Notes under the pieces: generated by a model | Told to the model about the DNA's origin: nothing | Database searches by the model: none | The model's input: the letters and a program-made list of their open reading frames with translations, nothing else | Made by a program: the position numbers and the translations under genes | Shown here: in pieces, positions 11,043 through 23,720 of the stretch | How positions within the stretch are numbered: position 1 is the first letter of the stretch | Layout: each line of letters begins with the position of its first letter | Source of the DNA: Capitulum mitella | Taxonomy: Eukaryota > Arthropoda > Thecostraca > Pollicipedomorpha > Pollicipedidae | Length of the DNA stretch: 64,000 bases | Direction of reading: 5' to 3' | Assembly: GCA_030062745.1 (NCBI GenBank) | Contig: CP099842.1 | Coordinates: forward strand, 6,491,822-6,555,821

Positions 11043-11476
11043 GTAAGTTTCATTTCCCTGGGGACAGCAGTTCTCTCCGTTTTTTGTCTCTGGTTCGTGA
11101 AAGCCGCAGCACAGGAAACGTGGAGGAGTGTCGGAAAGGGTTGGCCCTCTCCGAACATGGCAAAAATGGCCCTCACCGACACGACGCTACATGGAGGAAA
11201 ACGAAAGAAAACCTGTTGCCTCTTTAGTGTTTGGAAAGTACTTGAAATGCAGCCTCTAGGCGGAACGCCCAGTGTTGTTTCGCATGGTGTAAACAGTCCT
11301 TGATCCATTTGCAGACAGCCATGCTGGATTGCATCCTGGCCTACATTTACCGAGAAGGCTGCCCCATGAACCCGGTCTGGCCTTCGCCGTGCCAGCGAAG
11401 TTCTGCTGGATGCCGTGAACCCAGGGACCGCGGGCCCGCCACGGCCGCAGTGACCTGCTAAACACAGCCGTCCGCG

Positions 11477-11560
11477 CGCTATGAGAGCGGCTCGGAGTCG
11501 GCTCAGCGCTATGAGAGCGGCTCGGAGTCGGCTCAGCGCGATGAGAGCGGCTCGGAGTCA
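11477..11560. repeat. 30-bp tandem repeat, 2.8 units
   Basis: Three near-perfect units of 30 bp built on atgagagcggctcggagtcg; the third has cgcg instead of cgct at its start. It lies just before a CpG island. Confidence 0.8.
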
Positions 11561-11579
11561 GGCCCGCCGCCTGCGGCGC

Positions 11580-12350
11580 TGGCGTCCCTGCCCATGCCGC
11601 TGAGCATTGGTGACATCAGTTCGCCGCCGTGCGCCTTCCCTTCCTCCCGGGGGAATCTGCCGGGCGACATCCCTACTCCCGGAGAAGAGGCGCCTTCCGC
11701 TCCTCCCGGAGAAGTCAGTCAGGCGCCTTCCGCTCCTCCCGGGGAGTCAGCCGAGCGACATCCCCTCCTCCCGAGGGAGTCTGCCAGGCGCCGTCCCCTC
11801 CTCCCGGGGGAGCCGGCCGGCGCTGCGTCGACGCACAGCGGGCCGTCTGTGGCAACGGCCGGCCAAAAACTGCCGGCGGCCTTCTTACGCGGCGCTCCGT
11901 TGCCACACCGTTTGCGTCACGGGCCCGCGTACGTGCGGGCGGGCCGGCGAAAAAGCGGCCGGCCGCTGGCGGAAGGCGCGGAGAAAGGACCGCCGAGAGG
12001 AGCGCCTCGACGCGCAGCGTCCGGCCCGGTTTCTCCGGCTCGCCCGCCGCTCGTCCGCGGCTCGTCCGCCGCTCGTCCGCCCTCCGTCGGCCGTTAGTCG
12101 ACCGTTTGCGCGCCGCGCGGCGGTTCTGCTGTATTGATCGTCAGCAGGCGTGACCCGCGCCACCGCCTCCCCCGGGACACAGGTGGCGGCGCCTGCACCG
12201 ACGGCGCGGCTCGGTGGCGGGGACAGGTGTAAAGAGAACGCCCCCCCCCCCCCCAGCGCCCCGCCGCAGTCTTTCCGTTCCGGTGGGCGGCGGCGCCCTG
12301 GGCCGAGTCGGTGCCGGATGAAGGGGAGAGGGGGCTGAGGTGTGGCGTGA
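11580..12350. promoter_or_regulatory. CpG island with homopolymer C and G runs
   Basis: GC-rich on both sides of a C14-15 run (about 12240-12254) and a G13-14 run (about 12349-12363). Open frames on all strands are low-complexity Arg/Pro/Ala and are not credible proteins. Confidence 0.45.
11632..11820. repeat. 32-33-bp minisatellite, six units of two types
   Basis: Units share a cctcccgggggag-type core. They begin either with cgccttc/cgccgtc (type A) or with cgacatc (type B), in the order A B A A B A. The second unit is 7 bp short. It is embedded in the CpG island at 11580-12350. Confidence 0.7.
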
Positions 12351-12364
12351 CGGGGGGGGGGGGG

Positions 12365-14756
12365 GTGACTGGCTCTCTCCCGAAGCTAGCGAGCGGGCGC
12401 TGGCGTTCCTGATAGCTGGCCGCCGCTGTTGGCGATTGCTGTTTACAGTCGTACAGCCCGAGTCCTCTGCCGAATTTTCCACTGATAACAGCGGGCGCTG
12501 GCAACACTGGACTCTGGATAAATTTCTGTAGGTGCCCAGCGGCGCTGTCAAACGTGCTTTTCAAGAATTCAACCCAAAACCGTGAAATTCGCTCGAGCTT
12601 TCGATGCGGCGGATCCAAATGCCATATACTTCTGAGCCATCGAACGGCATATGTGAGTCCTCAGCAGAGTAGACGACCTCAACTGTGGGATGCTGGCGCA
12701 CCCAAAAACTAAAAGAATTCCGCCACCGGCCGGGAGGTGGAGCGCTGGTAGCGCCGATGCCGCTGGCCGGCCGTCGTTCGTTCGCCGTTGTCGAGGACGG
12801 GGACGGGCGTGGCCTCTCCTGCCCACGACTGCCGAGTGCTGAGTCAGCGCGCCGAGACCCGCGACGCCCGCCCTGTCACGCATGTGCGGAAAATTGGTCC
12901 TGATCACCGCCGCTGTGGCACACTTGCTATTAAGTCACTGCTGCAGTTGCGGCTGGGCCGAGCCGAACCTCAGCAAGCGAGTGTTTTGAGTGTCCTGGCA
13001 AGTAATCCTCTCGAACTGTGGATCTCTCCGCACAGCTGAATTTGGATGCGGATGCTTTGTTGCTGTTCCAGAAGGTCTCGGACCCTGGAGACTCACGGGT
13101 TTGCATTTCAGGAGCTCTATCTTTTCATCATCCGAGTGGTGATGCGTGTGCATGCGGCACGACGCCAAATTTAGACCCGAAATTATGAGTATCGGAGCAA
13201 CTTAAAACGTTTTCAGGACAGACCTGTGAACATAACGCTGAAAAAATGTAACCTCGATTGTTATTCTGGACCGGTATGTTGGCGTTCTCCTGGGTCATTG
13301 CAACCATCGTTCAGCTGTTCAGCAAGCCTGGCTGTGAAATTTCGATAGCGCGAGAAACTACTGGGGAGAGCGACCGGAAGGAAAAACGAAAGGGTTTGCC
13401 AAGTGGGGTCCGAAGGTGGATCTGGCTCTTGACCGACTGGAGGCCTGCGCAGAAAGGCCCATTTCGAGATATACTCGCTGATTCGGCCCAGTCTTCCCAG
13501 AAAAACAAAGTCACATGGCATTCCATGTTTGTCAGTCGCGACTTTGGATCGTGCCATGTTTCGTGATGTTAAAAGGCCTTCAAAAATCCGCCAAAAGTTG
13601 AACAGGTCGTTTTTCTTTCTCTAGCACACGACAAACGTTAAAGCCCGTAACAAAGGTGCGGACTTGGACCAACTTCGATACCGAATCTGCCCTCGGTCGC
13701 CCAAGATAATGCTATCTAAGGCTCGACAGCAGACCGTCAAGCACTCCCAACTTCCCAGCGTCGGGTGCGCACCTGACAAAAATTCTCAGCCTTGATTGTG
13801 TGACTGGCGCAGGTGGGTCTGGCTGATACCAAGGGGGGGGGGGCTCAGCCCAAGTGCGGATCGTCCCGGACCGTCACGCGCTCGCTCGCGTCACGAGACG
13901 ATTTCGCCGTGATGGTGAAATGGGGCGGGGATGCATCCGGGTAGAGCGCACGTGTTGGCAGCGCCCGTCGCGGCTTTTAAATCGTCCTTTTAGAGCGCGA
14001 CCAAGGGCAAACAGGTCCGAGTCCCTCCTGTCCCCCCCCCGTGGCCCCCGCCCTGCAGTTACAATCATGGAGCTGCACTGCGAAACCGGTCCAGCTTTAT
14101 GCGGCCTGCTACGCCCCAGCACTGAAGCACGCAACGCCGGCACCGCTTTCACGACCTCGAGTGGGAGGACTGGTCCCGACGCCAGCTGACGGTCCGCAGG
14201 GCGCGCCGCCAGCTGACGGCGTGAATAGTCCTGCTTCAAAACGAAAAGCTACCTTCAGGGTAAATATGGTAGCCCAAATCCACTGAAATATTCACAACTG
14301 GATGATCTTAATTGATCCGGCAGGGTTTCGGACTAACCCAGTCATTTTCACAACGTGGCGTTCCGGCCCAGTTGGCTGGCTGAGCTCCCTGGCTTCAAAC
14401 ATGCAAATGTCGTTCCCGCCCTAACTGGCGTAAAATGCCGGCCGCCAGAAGTGAGTTAGTAGTCGGTGGCGCACGCCAGTGAAAACATGGCTTCCGCCAG
14501 GTACCTGGGATCCCAAAGGTCCCAAAGCCAGCTGGCTGGGGTCAGGGTTGTCGATCAATGTTCCTTTGAGAGGGCTCTGCCCCCTCCCCATTGTTGATTT
14601 GAGCCCCTCAAATGCCGATATAGGTCCCCCAAATATTTTCTGCCCATTTTAAAGGGAAATGGTCAATAATAACGAAAAGAACGGTCGCAATAGATAAGAG
14701 ATAGACAGATAGTATAGAATAAAGCATAAAGTGATGTATCTAGCTGTCGTTTATCT
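12365..14756. other. Gene-free stretch
   Basis: No supported exon. A G-run lies near 13831-13842 and a C-run near 14029-14041. The 14330-14640 interval contains CCCC/GGGG-rich runs (e.g. ctgccccctcccc), as in the decayed transposon ends near 60.8 and 62.0 kb. Confidence 0.35.
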
Positions 14757-16330
<1,574 letters not shown>

Positions 16331-16339
16331 TCCCACGGT

Positions 16340-16620
16340 TTTCCTGTTCGGTTCCAACGGTGCGTCCTATTAGGCCGTGTCCTATTTACAGCTGTATGAT
16401 GACGTCACGAGCGCAAGCCAGCGAGCTCTTGCGTTCATTGACTTGCGTATTGTGTCATATTGGTGCACGACTTCAAAATTTAATTGCATTTTCTCGTTTC
16501 TATAAACGTTTCGGAAAAATGATTACTAAAAACTAAAAACTGTATTTTCAGACCAACCAAGTCGATTTTTGAGAAGCCGAACAAAGTGGAACATTCCACT
16601 GAAGCCAGGCTCCTTTCAAG
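16340..16620 (+). repeat. Dispersed repeat family R1, copy 1
   Basis: It contains the family core gtcctatttacagctg, then tgacgtca at 16400-16407, cgagcgcaagcca and gttcattgac. A degenerate AT-rich tail (taattgcattttct...ctataaacgttt) also aligns to the copies at 51431-51770, 61245-61700 and 63505-63700. No coding sequence; class unknown. Confidence 0.6.
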
Positions 16621-16990
16621 CCGGCAGTCAGTTGAGCGCGGGTTTTCACAAGGCAGTGGATAAGACACGGCGACAAGTCTCCGAATCCCCGAAGTGCAAG
16701 AAGCCCGTTTCCTTTCAAGACGGTTCAGATTAGACGTTTTGTAGCGGATATGCACTGTTCTCTGTCAGCGGAACTCGGGAACGTTGAGACCGTGAGTGGG
16801 CAGACGGGCAGTGGGCAGTGGGCAGACGCCGTGCCATCAGTTGGGCGCAGCCAGTCGTGAACAGACGGTGTGCACCATCTGGTCTGATGCGCTCCGGCCG
16901 GATCGGATTCATCAGCTGTTGCCGCTCGGCTGTGACCATTGATCAGCCCGAGAACAGCGGGTGGGCGAGACGGCGGGACGAAGTGACGCT

Positions 16991-17345
16991 GAGAGCCCGC
17001 CAGTCTGAATGAGAGTCCGCCAGTCTGACTGAGAGTCCGCCAGTCTGACTGAGAGCCGCCAGTCTGACTGAGAGCCCGCCAGTCTGACTGAGAGCCGCCA
17101 GTCTGACTGACAGCCCACCAGTCTGACTGGCGAGCTGATCTATCTGACCAGGTGGCCAGTCTGACCGCCAGTCTGACTGGAAGCCCGCCAGACTGACTGA
17201 GAGCCGGCCAGTCTGACTGAGAGCCCGCCAGTCTGACTGGGAGCCCGTCTGTCTGACTGGGAACTAGAAGTCCGCTAATCTGGCTGGAAGTCCGCCAGTC
17301 TGACTGTGAGCGCCAGTCTGACTGGAAGCCCGCTAGTCTAACTGG
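16991..17345. repeat. 20-bp minisatellite, about 16 units
   Basis: The consensus unit gagagcccgccagtctgact shows many substitutions and one-base indels, and later units use tggaagtccgcc. The minus-strand frame reads as a short QSDWRLSVRLA repeat but frameshifts within the array, so it is not coding. Confidence 0.9.
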
Positions 17346-17399
17346 AAATCCGATAGTGTCTGTTCAATAGTCAGGGGCCCAGGACCGGGCTTGTACTGC

Positions 17400-17730
17400 G
17401 CTGGTTGGAGGCGACTCGTTGGACGGGTCAGGTTGGTCTGAAGAATGAGCTGGACTCAGACGTCGTTGTCATGTATCACTTCACTGACATGGCCGACGTG
17501 ACTCAGTCATGTCTAACATCACTGACTCAGATGGAGACGATTCGCTGAGCGGGCCAGACCGAACTGCAGACTGAGCTGGACCGAAACAGAGGCGTTTCGC
17601 TGAGCGAGTCAGAGCGATCGGAAGGCAGCCGAACTGCTTCAGACAGAGGCGGCTCGCCGAGCGATTTAGATCGGACTGAAGACTGAGCCGGACTGAGTCG
17701 GACGGAGACGGCTCGGGTCGGGGACGTCTG
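17400..17730. repeat. Degenerate ~57-bp tandem repeat, four to five units
   Basis: Each unit carries a version of gacagaggcggctcgctgag followed by cgggtcagaccgatctgaagac and gagctggac. It follows directly on the 20-bp array but has a different unit. Confidence 0.6.
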
Positions 17731-17739
17731 TCGGCCGGA

Positions 17740-18770
17740 CCGGACGGCCGCCTTCCGCGAACTCGATCATGCAGCCGGTCGCCGGTTCCGAGAAGCGGCT
17801 TATCGGCGCGTCGGGTGCAAGCGGCGGCGCGGCGCATTTTCAGTCGGCCGGCCGGCTCGCCCTGCACGAAACGTGAGGCCCCGGGGAGCGCCGCGCGGCG
17901 CCCTGCACGGCTGCGGGCCGATCCGCGGCGGCGTGTCGGACCCTACCGGCAGATACATATGAATCAGATGGCTGAGCTCGGTGGATTATAAGCCTGTTAG
18001 GTCTAAAAGGATATGGCGCTAATGTTTTACTTTATTTGTGGTGTCCCCGCTCACGATCTTCCGTTAGGTTTCTGACTAGCACAGCTGCATTGGTAATTTT
18101 AATTTTTCAGTTTCAGCATCGTTGGATGCATGTGCATCGCTTGATTAAAGAAAAATATCGGACGACAGAGTCATATTAATGCTTGCATCATGAGGCAATA
18201 TGCAGAGCGATGACACAGTTAACAAGGAACGTATGAATGTATTACAAGTTGACCATATTTGGGCAAGTAATTAAGCTAACCGCTACAGGTTCTGCACCAT
18301 GAGGTAACGCCCATGTTCACCGTGAATCCAGGCCAATGCGCACGATGAAGGCGGGCCTCGGCGTCAACTTACCGAGGTTGCGAAAGACCTGTTACCGTGC
18401 CGGCCAGCTGGTCGCACATGAAAACACACCGAGACAAGGGCTGCCCTGCGAACGTGACTGTCTTTTGGTGCGGCAGGCTTGCTCCCGATTGCGCAATGTA
18501 TGACAACCTTTCTGCGTTCGTTCTCACATCTCTCGTTTTCTCTCACGCTGACTGCACCGTGAGTGCAGTTGACTCACCTGCTATATCGCCGGAGCCCGGC
18601 CTTTTCTTTCCTTTATGTTTATCCCAGCATAGCTCTGAGCCGTACGTCTCCAATCATCCTTTCGAGCGCAGCGTCTTCGTTAGGTACCGATTTCAGCCGG
18701 TGCGCATGCTTTTTACCGCGCCGAAAGTGGGACCCGCGCCGTTTTTGTGCCGATCAACGAGCCAAACCGT
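17740..18770. other. Gene-free stretch
   Basis: A CpG-rich patch at 17740-17940 precedes AT-rich DNA. No exon supported. Confidence 0.35.
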
Positions 18771-19040
18771 CTCGATTTGGTGTCGGCCGTCGGCGGGGGG
18801 CCGCGTGGCCAGATGCCCTCCGAGCGGCGGCCCGGCAGCGCCGCCCGGCCGTCGTCTGGCATTCACACTCGGGCCAGGAGACAGCGGCTGCAGCCAGCTG
18901 ACCTGCCGGTGTTGGGGAGACGGTGCACGCTGTTGACGCCGGACCGAGGCGTCGCCGGCTCCGCCGCAGACGGTCGAGCGGCGGCGTGTTGCAGTCTGTT
19001 CGCGGCGGTCGGATGAACCCGGCGCCGTCGTACCTGTCGC
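18770..19040. promoter_or_regulatory. Small CpG island
   Basis: A GC- and CpG-rich block between AT-richer flanks. Several overlapping frames on both strands, none protein-like. Confidence 0.35.
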
Positions 19041-19667
19041 ATTCGGCGAACAATGAAAGCGGCGTTGCGAAAGCGACGCGGGACTGGCTGCCGCATCGAC
19101 ATCGTGGTGGTGCAACCACTCTATTCCCGTGGAGCTGACCCACGCAATGTGACGTTATTTAAGTGGACATTGTGGATGGTGTTGAGTCATATTGCTGCAG
19201 GTCTCTGGACGAATGAAAAGAATGTAAATGACAACAAGAACCAGGTACATGTTTCAAGCCGAACTTCAACGTTCGAATTCATTAGTCACGATATAAATGG
19301 CCTACAGCCGTGCAAAAACTGGACGGTGGGTCTACGTGCACGGTAGGCGTCTGAAGGCTTCGTCTGTGGATTTGCCGCTGGGACGGCGGTCGGGCACCGT
19401 TGTCTTGTATTGTTGGATGGTCTTGTTCGTACTGCCGAACAGCCACCGCGGCTGGCGATCTGCGAGGGATGGAGGAGGTCCGGACCCCTCCCCTCCCCCC
19501 ACGTATTCCGAGGATTTAACATTAGGTGTATAGTTATGATTGGAATAAAACGGTCTGAAATTCTGTGTGGACCCCTCCCTCTCACAATTTTTGCAGATCT
19601 TAAGTTATGTTATCCACCCATCCTTACAATCACCCCTAAGAATGAATATCCAATTTTACTTTTATTT

Positions 19668-19752
19668 CAATGGAATGGCGAATTATATATTTTATTTGAG
19701 TAAAATGGAATATTGCATAATTTGTTTTCATAAAATGGCAAATTATTTATGG
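19668..19752. repeat. AT-rich ~31-bp tandem repeat, three units
   Basis: Three units with the core taaaatggcaaattat (variants tggaatggcgaattat and aaaatggaatattgca) lie downstream of acccctcc runs at 19485-19580. Such runs are typical of decayed DNA-transposon sequence. Confidence 0.6.
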
Positions 19753-20089
19753 ATCGAGAAAAATCTGTAAAGCTCTTTAATCTCCTTGGTTTGGTCGTAT
19801 ATTAAATGGTTTGCATCGCATGCGATCTCTCAGAAAAAGAAACGTATTACAGTCTGCAGGTTACGACAGCTCCACACAAAATGCGCTCGTCGAACAACCA
19901 CCAAGCCTGGTCATCAATACTGAAACTCAATGTCGTCGTCCGTACATGATTGGATCCAGCCGACGAGAACCGATAAAGGCGGATCGTCTCTCCGGCCCTG
20001 CACGCTCCCGAATCGGTCGAGTAATGAGGCCTCCCTTTATGAGCTCCAGCATCATAACCCGCTCTGATGCGGTGCTTTAATAAAGTTCG

Positions 20090-20520
20090 TTGCCGAGCAC
20101 CCGTCCCGGAGCGCTCCGGGCAGCTCTCTCCGGACCGCGTTCGGAGAAAAGCCGGAAGCGGCGGCGCCTCCGAAGCTCGGGCGTCGGCGTCGACGGAGCG
20201 CGTGGGGTCGCTGCCAGCGCCGCAGCTCGCCTCACCACGTCAGCTCGGCCCGCTGCTCGGCGCCGGCCGGACTCGGCCCGTCCGAGGCTCGGCGGAAACG
20301 GCGTCGGCGGCGGCTGACGTCCGGCGCCCGGTCTGACCGGCCGGCGGCCGCCGTGACGTCACGTCGCCACCGGGCCGGACATGGACCGCTTCCCTCGCCG
20401 GAAACGGCTGTCGGACGCGCACGGGGCCCGGCGCCCTCCTGGAGACCCGACCCAAACACGCCGCGGGCGTCGCCGGCCCGCCCGGCCGGCGCTCGCCTGA
20501 ACGCTGGCGAAGCAGTGTTG
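20090..20520. promoter_or_regulatory. CpG island with a CRE site
   Basis: Strongly CpG-rich, with a perfect tgacgtca (CRE/ATF) at 20354-20361 in the extended context gtgacgtcacg. It could be a promoter, but no exon next to it is convincing. Confidence 0.45.
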
Positions 20521-20999
20521 CCACCGCTGGCTTCGTTTCATCGGAAACGTGATAGGCAAGACGCTGGTCTGACAGTTAGTCTGTTCGTTCCTCCTTCTCG
20601 GCAAGAATGGTGAACGTCACGAGGAAGGGAAACCATCTGCTTGGGCCGATTTGGGAACGCAGCTGGTGAAGTGATCGGGGATAAGTTGGCAAGTCCGGTT
20701 GAAGTCATCACGGATGTAGAAACCGAAATTGGACCGGATGCTTGACAGTTGCTGGCGCAAATCGGCCTATGCAGCGCCGCAGAACGAAGGTTAAAAACTG
20801 GACACAAGCACGCGTAAGCTGCTCTACCCCCTCCCCCCGCCTATCCTTTCCACACAGGCACGTCCCTACGCCTTTGCACAACACCTAATAAAGCACTGGC
20901 ATACTGATGGCATCACTGCAATGTTGTCATCGGCGAAGGTCAACGAGGGATCAGACACCATTCAGGCCAGTTGCCGCGGAATTCGGTTCCAGGGGCCCG

Positions 21000-21560
21000 C
21001 ACCAACCCACCGTCCTACCGGCGCCGGCCAAGGGCAAACCCGGCCCGCGGCAGCCCGTTCCTGGAAGCCGGAGTCAACAGCGCGACGAACGCCGCTCGGT
21101 AAACTCGGGCCATTTCACGCGAGCGCCGGTTCCGCGAACGGCTTCCTCGGTCTCCGACCGCGGCTTTCGGCGGCGCGCACGCCGCGGCGTGTTTCCCGTG
21201 CTCTGGCGTGTCAACCGCTTCGCGGAACCGGCCGCCGCGACGCACCGGCGCACAAACCGCGCGCCGCCGCCGCCGCCAGCGTCGCTGACGTCACGCCGCG
21301 CCCGTGACGTCAGCGGCGGGCGGGTGCGGCGCGCGGGCGCGGGCGGCCGCCGCGCGGCGCCAGCTCTCCCAGAACGCGCTGTCGTTTCCCGCTTCCTGGT
21401 CGACGCAGGCGACGCTCCAAGGTGGCGGTGGGCGGGGAGGTCGCGCCGGCAGCAGGAAGCGGCGGCGACGCGGCGCCGGCGGTCTGCTGGGCCGGGAGCG
21501 GGCTGTTCGGGCCGGCCGGAGTGTGGCCAGGGCAGGTGCCGGAGTGGTCCGTCACGGACG
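21000..21560. promoter_or_regulatory. CpG island with two CRE sites 19 bp apart
   Basis: Perfect tgacgtca sites lie at 21286-21293 and 21305-21312 in the centre of the island, start-to-start spacing 19 bp (about two helical turns). Known CREB/ATF-driven CpG-island promoters often have such paired sites. Long open frames on both strands are Arg/Ala/Pro-rich and not credible as proteins. Confidence 0.5.
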
Positions 21561-22089
21561 ACGCCGGCCTCAAACAGGTCTGATGGGCACGGCCAAACGG
21601 CTGCCTTCCCGATGGGCTCCGATGGATGACAGTAGACGGGACACATGCTTCCTGGACTGGCCTGCGGTCGACGGGCACTGATCTCGATATCACCTGACAG
21701 GCGAGATTCGGCCACCGCCATCCTGCGGTTCACAGAGCGTCGCCCGGAGGCCGTAACGTAAGCCAACAACCGGACGGACATAAAACACTGCCCAGAGCTT
21801 GTGCTCGTTCAATGGTATGCAGAACTGGGAGTGTACGAAAACTTGTTTTTGAATGCGAACAGAATGCTGCGTCAACCTTCAAATCAGACATCGGGTTTTC
21901 AGACTTTCAAGTAATGCATAGAGAGCCCTTCATACGATTTTCATGGAATTAGCTCCATAATTCCGTTAAGCCGACCATCGAAGGACGAGAAGTTTTATTT
22001 CCGAGTTCCTGCGTTGCTGTGCCGTCTTATGGCGCCTGTCCGAGACGGCGCCGAGGTATGCTGACGGCCTACAGCGATCCGCGCTGCCC
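21561..22089. other. Gene-free stretch
   Basis: No exon or repeat can be supported here. Confidence 0.3.
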
Positions 22090-23120
22090 GACATTACATG
22101 GCGGACACGGGCGGTGCGCGTGGGCTGCCGCCTCGAAACGACTTCTCACGGCCCGCCGCAGGTGGCCCCGCCGGAGACAATAGCCGATTGTCCGCCCGAA
22201 AGAAGCCCACGTGCCCGCGGCGGCGTCCGAATGGGACCATCCTGCGCCGCGTTACGAGCTCGACTCTGATCCGGGCCGCTGTGCAGAACCACTGAGTGCA
22301 CAGTGCATGCAGCGCCGGAGTCGCTGTCTGTGCCACTTTCTGGTGCGCGCCGCGGCCGGTTTCCGCCTCGCGCAGGTGCCCTATCGCCGTGGTCCACTTG
22401 GCGCCGCGCTCTCTCGCGCTCTGCGGCTCGACGCGGTCCGCCTCGGAGGCGACCGGCGCCGGCGGCTGGTTCGCGGCACACCAGCGGCCGGTGTCACGTC
22501 CTGGTGCAGGCGGCACTGTCGGTACTGGCACTGGTACTGCCGGGACCGGTACCAGGCGGCACCGCCGGCTCTGTGCCGGGGACCCGCTGCCGTCGGTCGG
22601 CTGCCGCGCCGCTCTGCCTCCTCTGCCGCCACCGTCCTTCTCCGTCACCATCATCTTCTGCGATCCATTCTCGGGTCGCCTTCGCTGCCTCCGCGGCTGT
22701 GTCCCCCTGTGCCGCTGCTCTTCCTCGGCAGCTCTGTCACTTACCCCTTTCCCCGCCCTCATCTTCCCTGTCTTGCCCCGTCTCTCTGCCGGGCTCTCTT
22801 CCGCCCCTCCCCGCCGCTCTGTCCCGCTCCGTCGCTCTGCCCGGCTCATTCTCTCTGCCCCTCTCCGTCGCTCTGCCCGCTCCACCGCTCTGTCCCGCTC
22901 CGTCGCTCTGCCCGGCTCATTCTCTCTGCCCCTCTCCGTCGCTCTGCCCCGCTCCACCGCTCTGTCCCTCTCCGGCGCTCTGTCCGTCGAGCGACGGTGC
23001 GCTGCGGCGCGATGACCCGGCCTGGTTTCCGGGTCCGGGCGGCGCGGTCGGCGCACGGCGGCGCGCCGCCCGGGCCGGTCTACACCCGGAAAAGAGCGGC
23101 CGCCGGCCGGCCGACCCGCT
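22090..23120. promoter_or_regulatory. Large CpG island with pyrimidine-rich tandem repeats at its end
   Basis: A 361-codon minus-strand frame and a 355-codon plus-strand frame cross this island. Both are low-complexity (Arg/Glu/Gly or Ser/Leu/Pro/Arg), created by the repeats and by few stop codons, so I do not call a gene. From about 22800 to 22990, ctctgcccctctccgtcg-type words recur, including a ~71-bp segment present twice. Confidence 0.4.
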
Positions 23121-23162
23121 GACCTTCGGCGACCCGGCGCACCACGCACAGGCAGACCGACA

Positions 23163-23211
23163 TACACACACACACACACACAGAAACTTACAGGCAGGCA
23201 GGCAGGCAGTC

Positions 23212-23244
<33 letters not shown>

Positions 23245-23720
23245 GGCAGATGGACAGACAGACAGACAGGCAGACAGATGGACGGACAGATAGACAATCA
23301 GACGGACAGGCATAAAAATAGGCAGACAGGCGAGTCAAGGAAGCATGCCCACAGACAGAAAAACGATTGACGAATGTGACAATGTAGCAGACAAACAGAC
23401 AAGTGGAGAAACAGGCAGGCGGATGGAGGGGCAGACAGGACAACGAATGGGCACCCACAGATAGACGGACAGTCGGAGAAACGGCAAAGTAGATCGAGGG
23501 ATAGACACAAGGCAAGCCAGCTGAAGGCGACAAAAAGGGACGAATATAGTGTCTTTCAGTCAGAAAGGTGAACAGACAGAAAAGCCAGGAAATGGGGGGC
23601 GATTAGGGAGAGGGACGCAAAGAGTGGGCAGATTGTTCTGGCGGATCGCGACAACACAGACGGGCAGTCGTAAAGGCAAATGGGTAGAACGATAAGCAAG
23701 AGGTAAAAATCGGGCCAAAC
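23163..23720. repeat. (CA)n and (CAGA)n microsatellite decaying into a degenerate array
   Basis: A short (CA)n at 23163-23181 is followed by cagacagacagg-type tetranucleotide repeats, dense to about 23330. Scattered acagac/gacagg words continue to about 23720. The Cys/Leu/Ser/Val-rich minus-strand frames over it are artefacts. Confidence 0.85.

Noticed and set aside
22094-23179. 361-codon minus-strand and 355-codon plus-strand frames
   Set aside because: Opposite-strand overlap, low-complexity Arg/Glu or Ser/Leu repeats generated by tandem repeats in a CpG island.
23210-23533. Cys/Leu/Ser-rich minus-strand frame resembling a membrane protein
   Set aside because: Translation of the cagacagaca repeat; no start context or other support.
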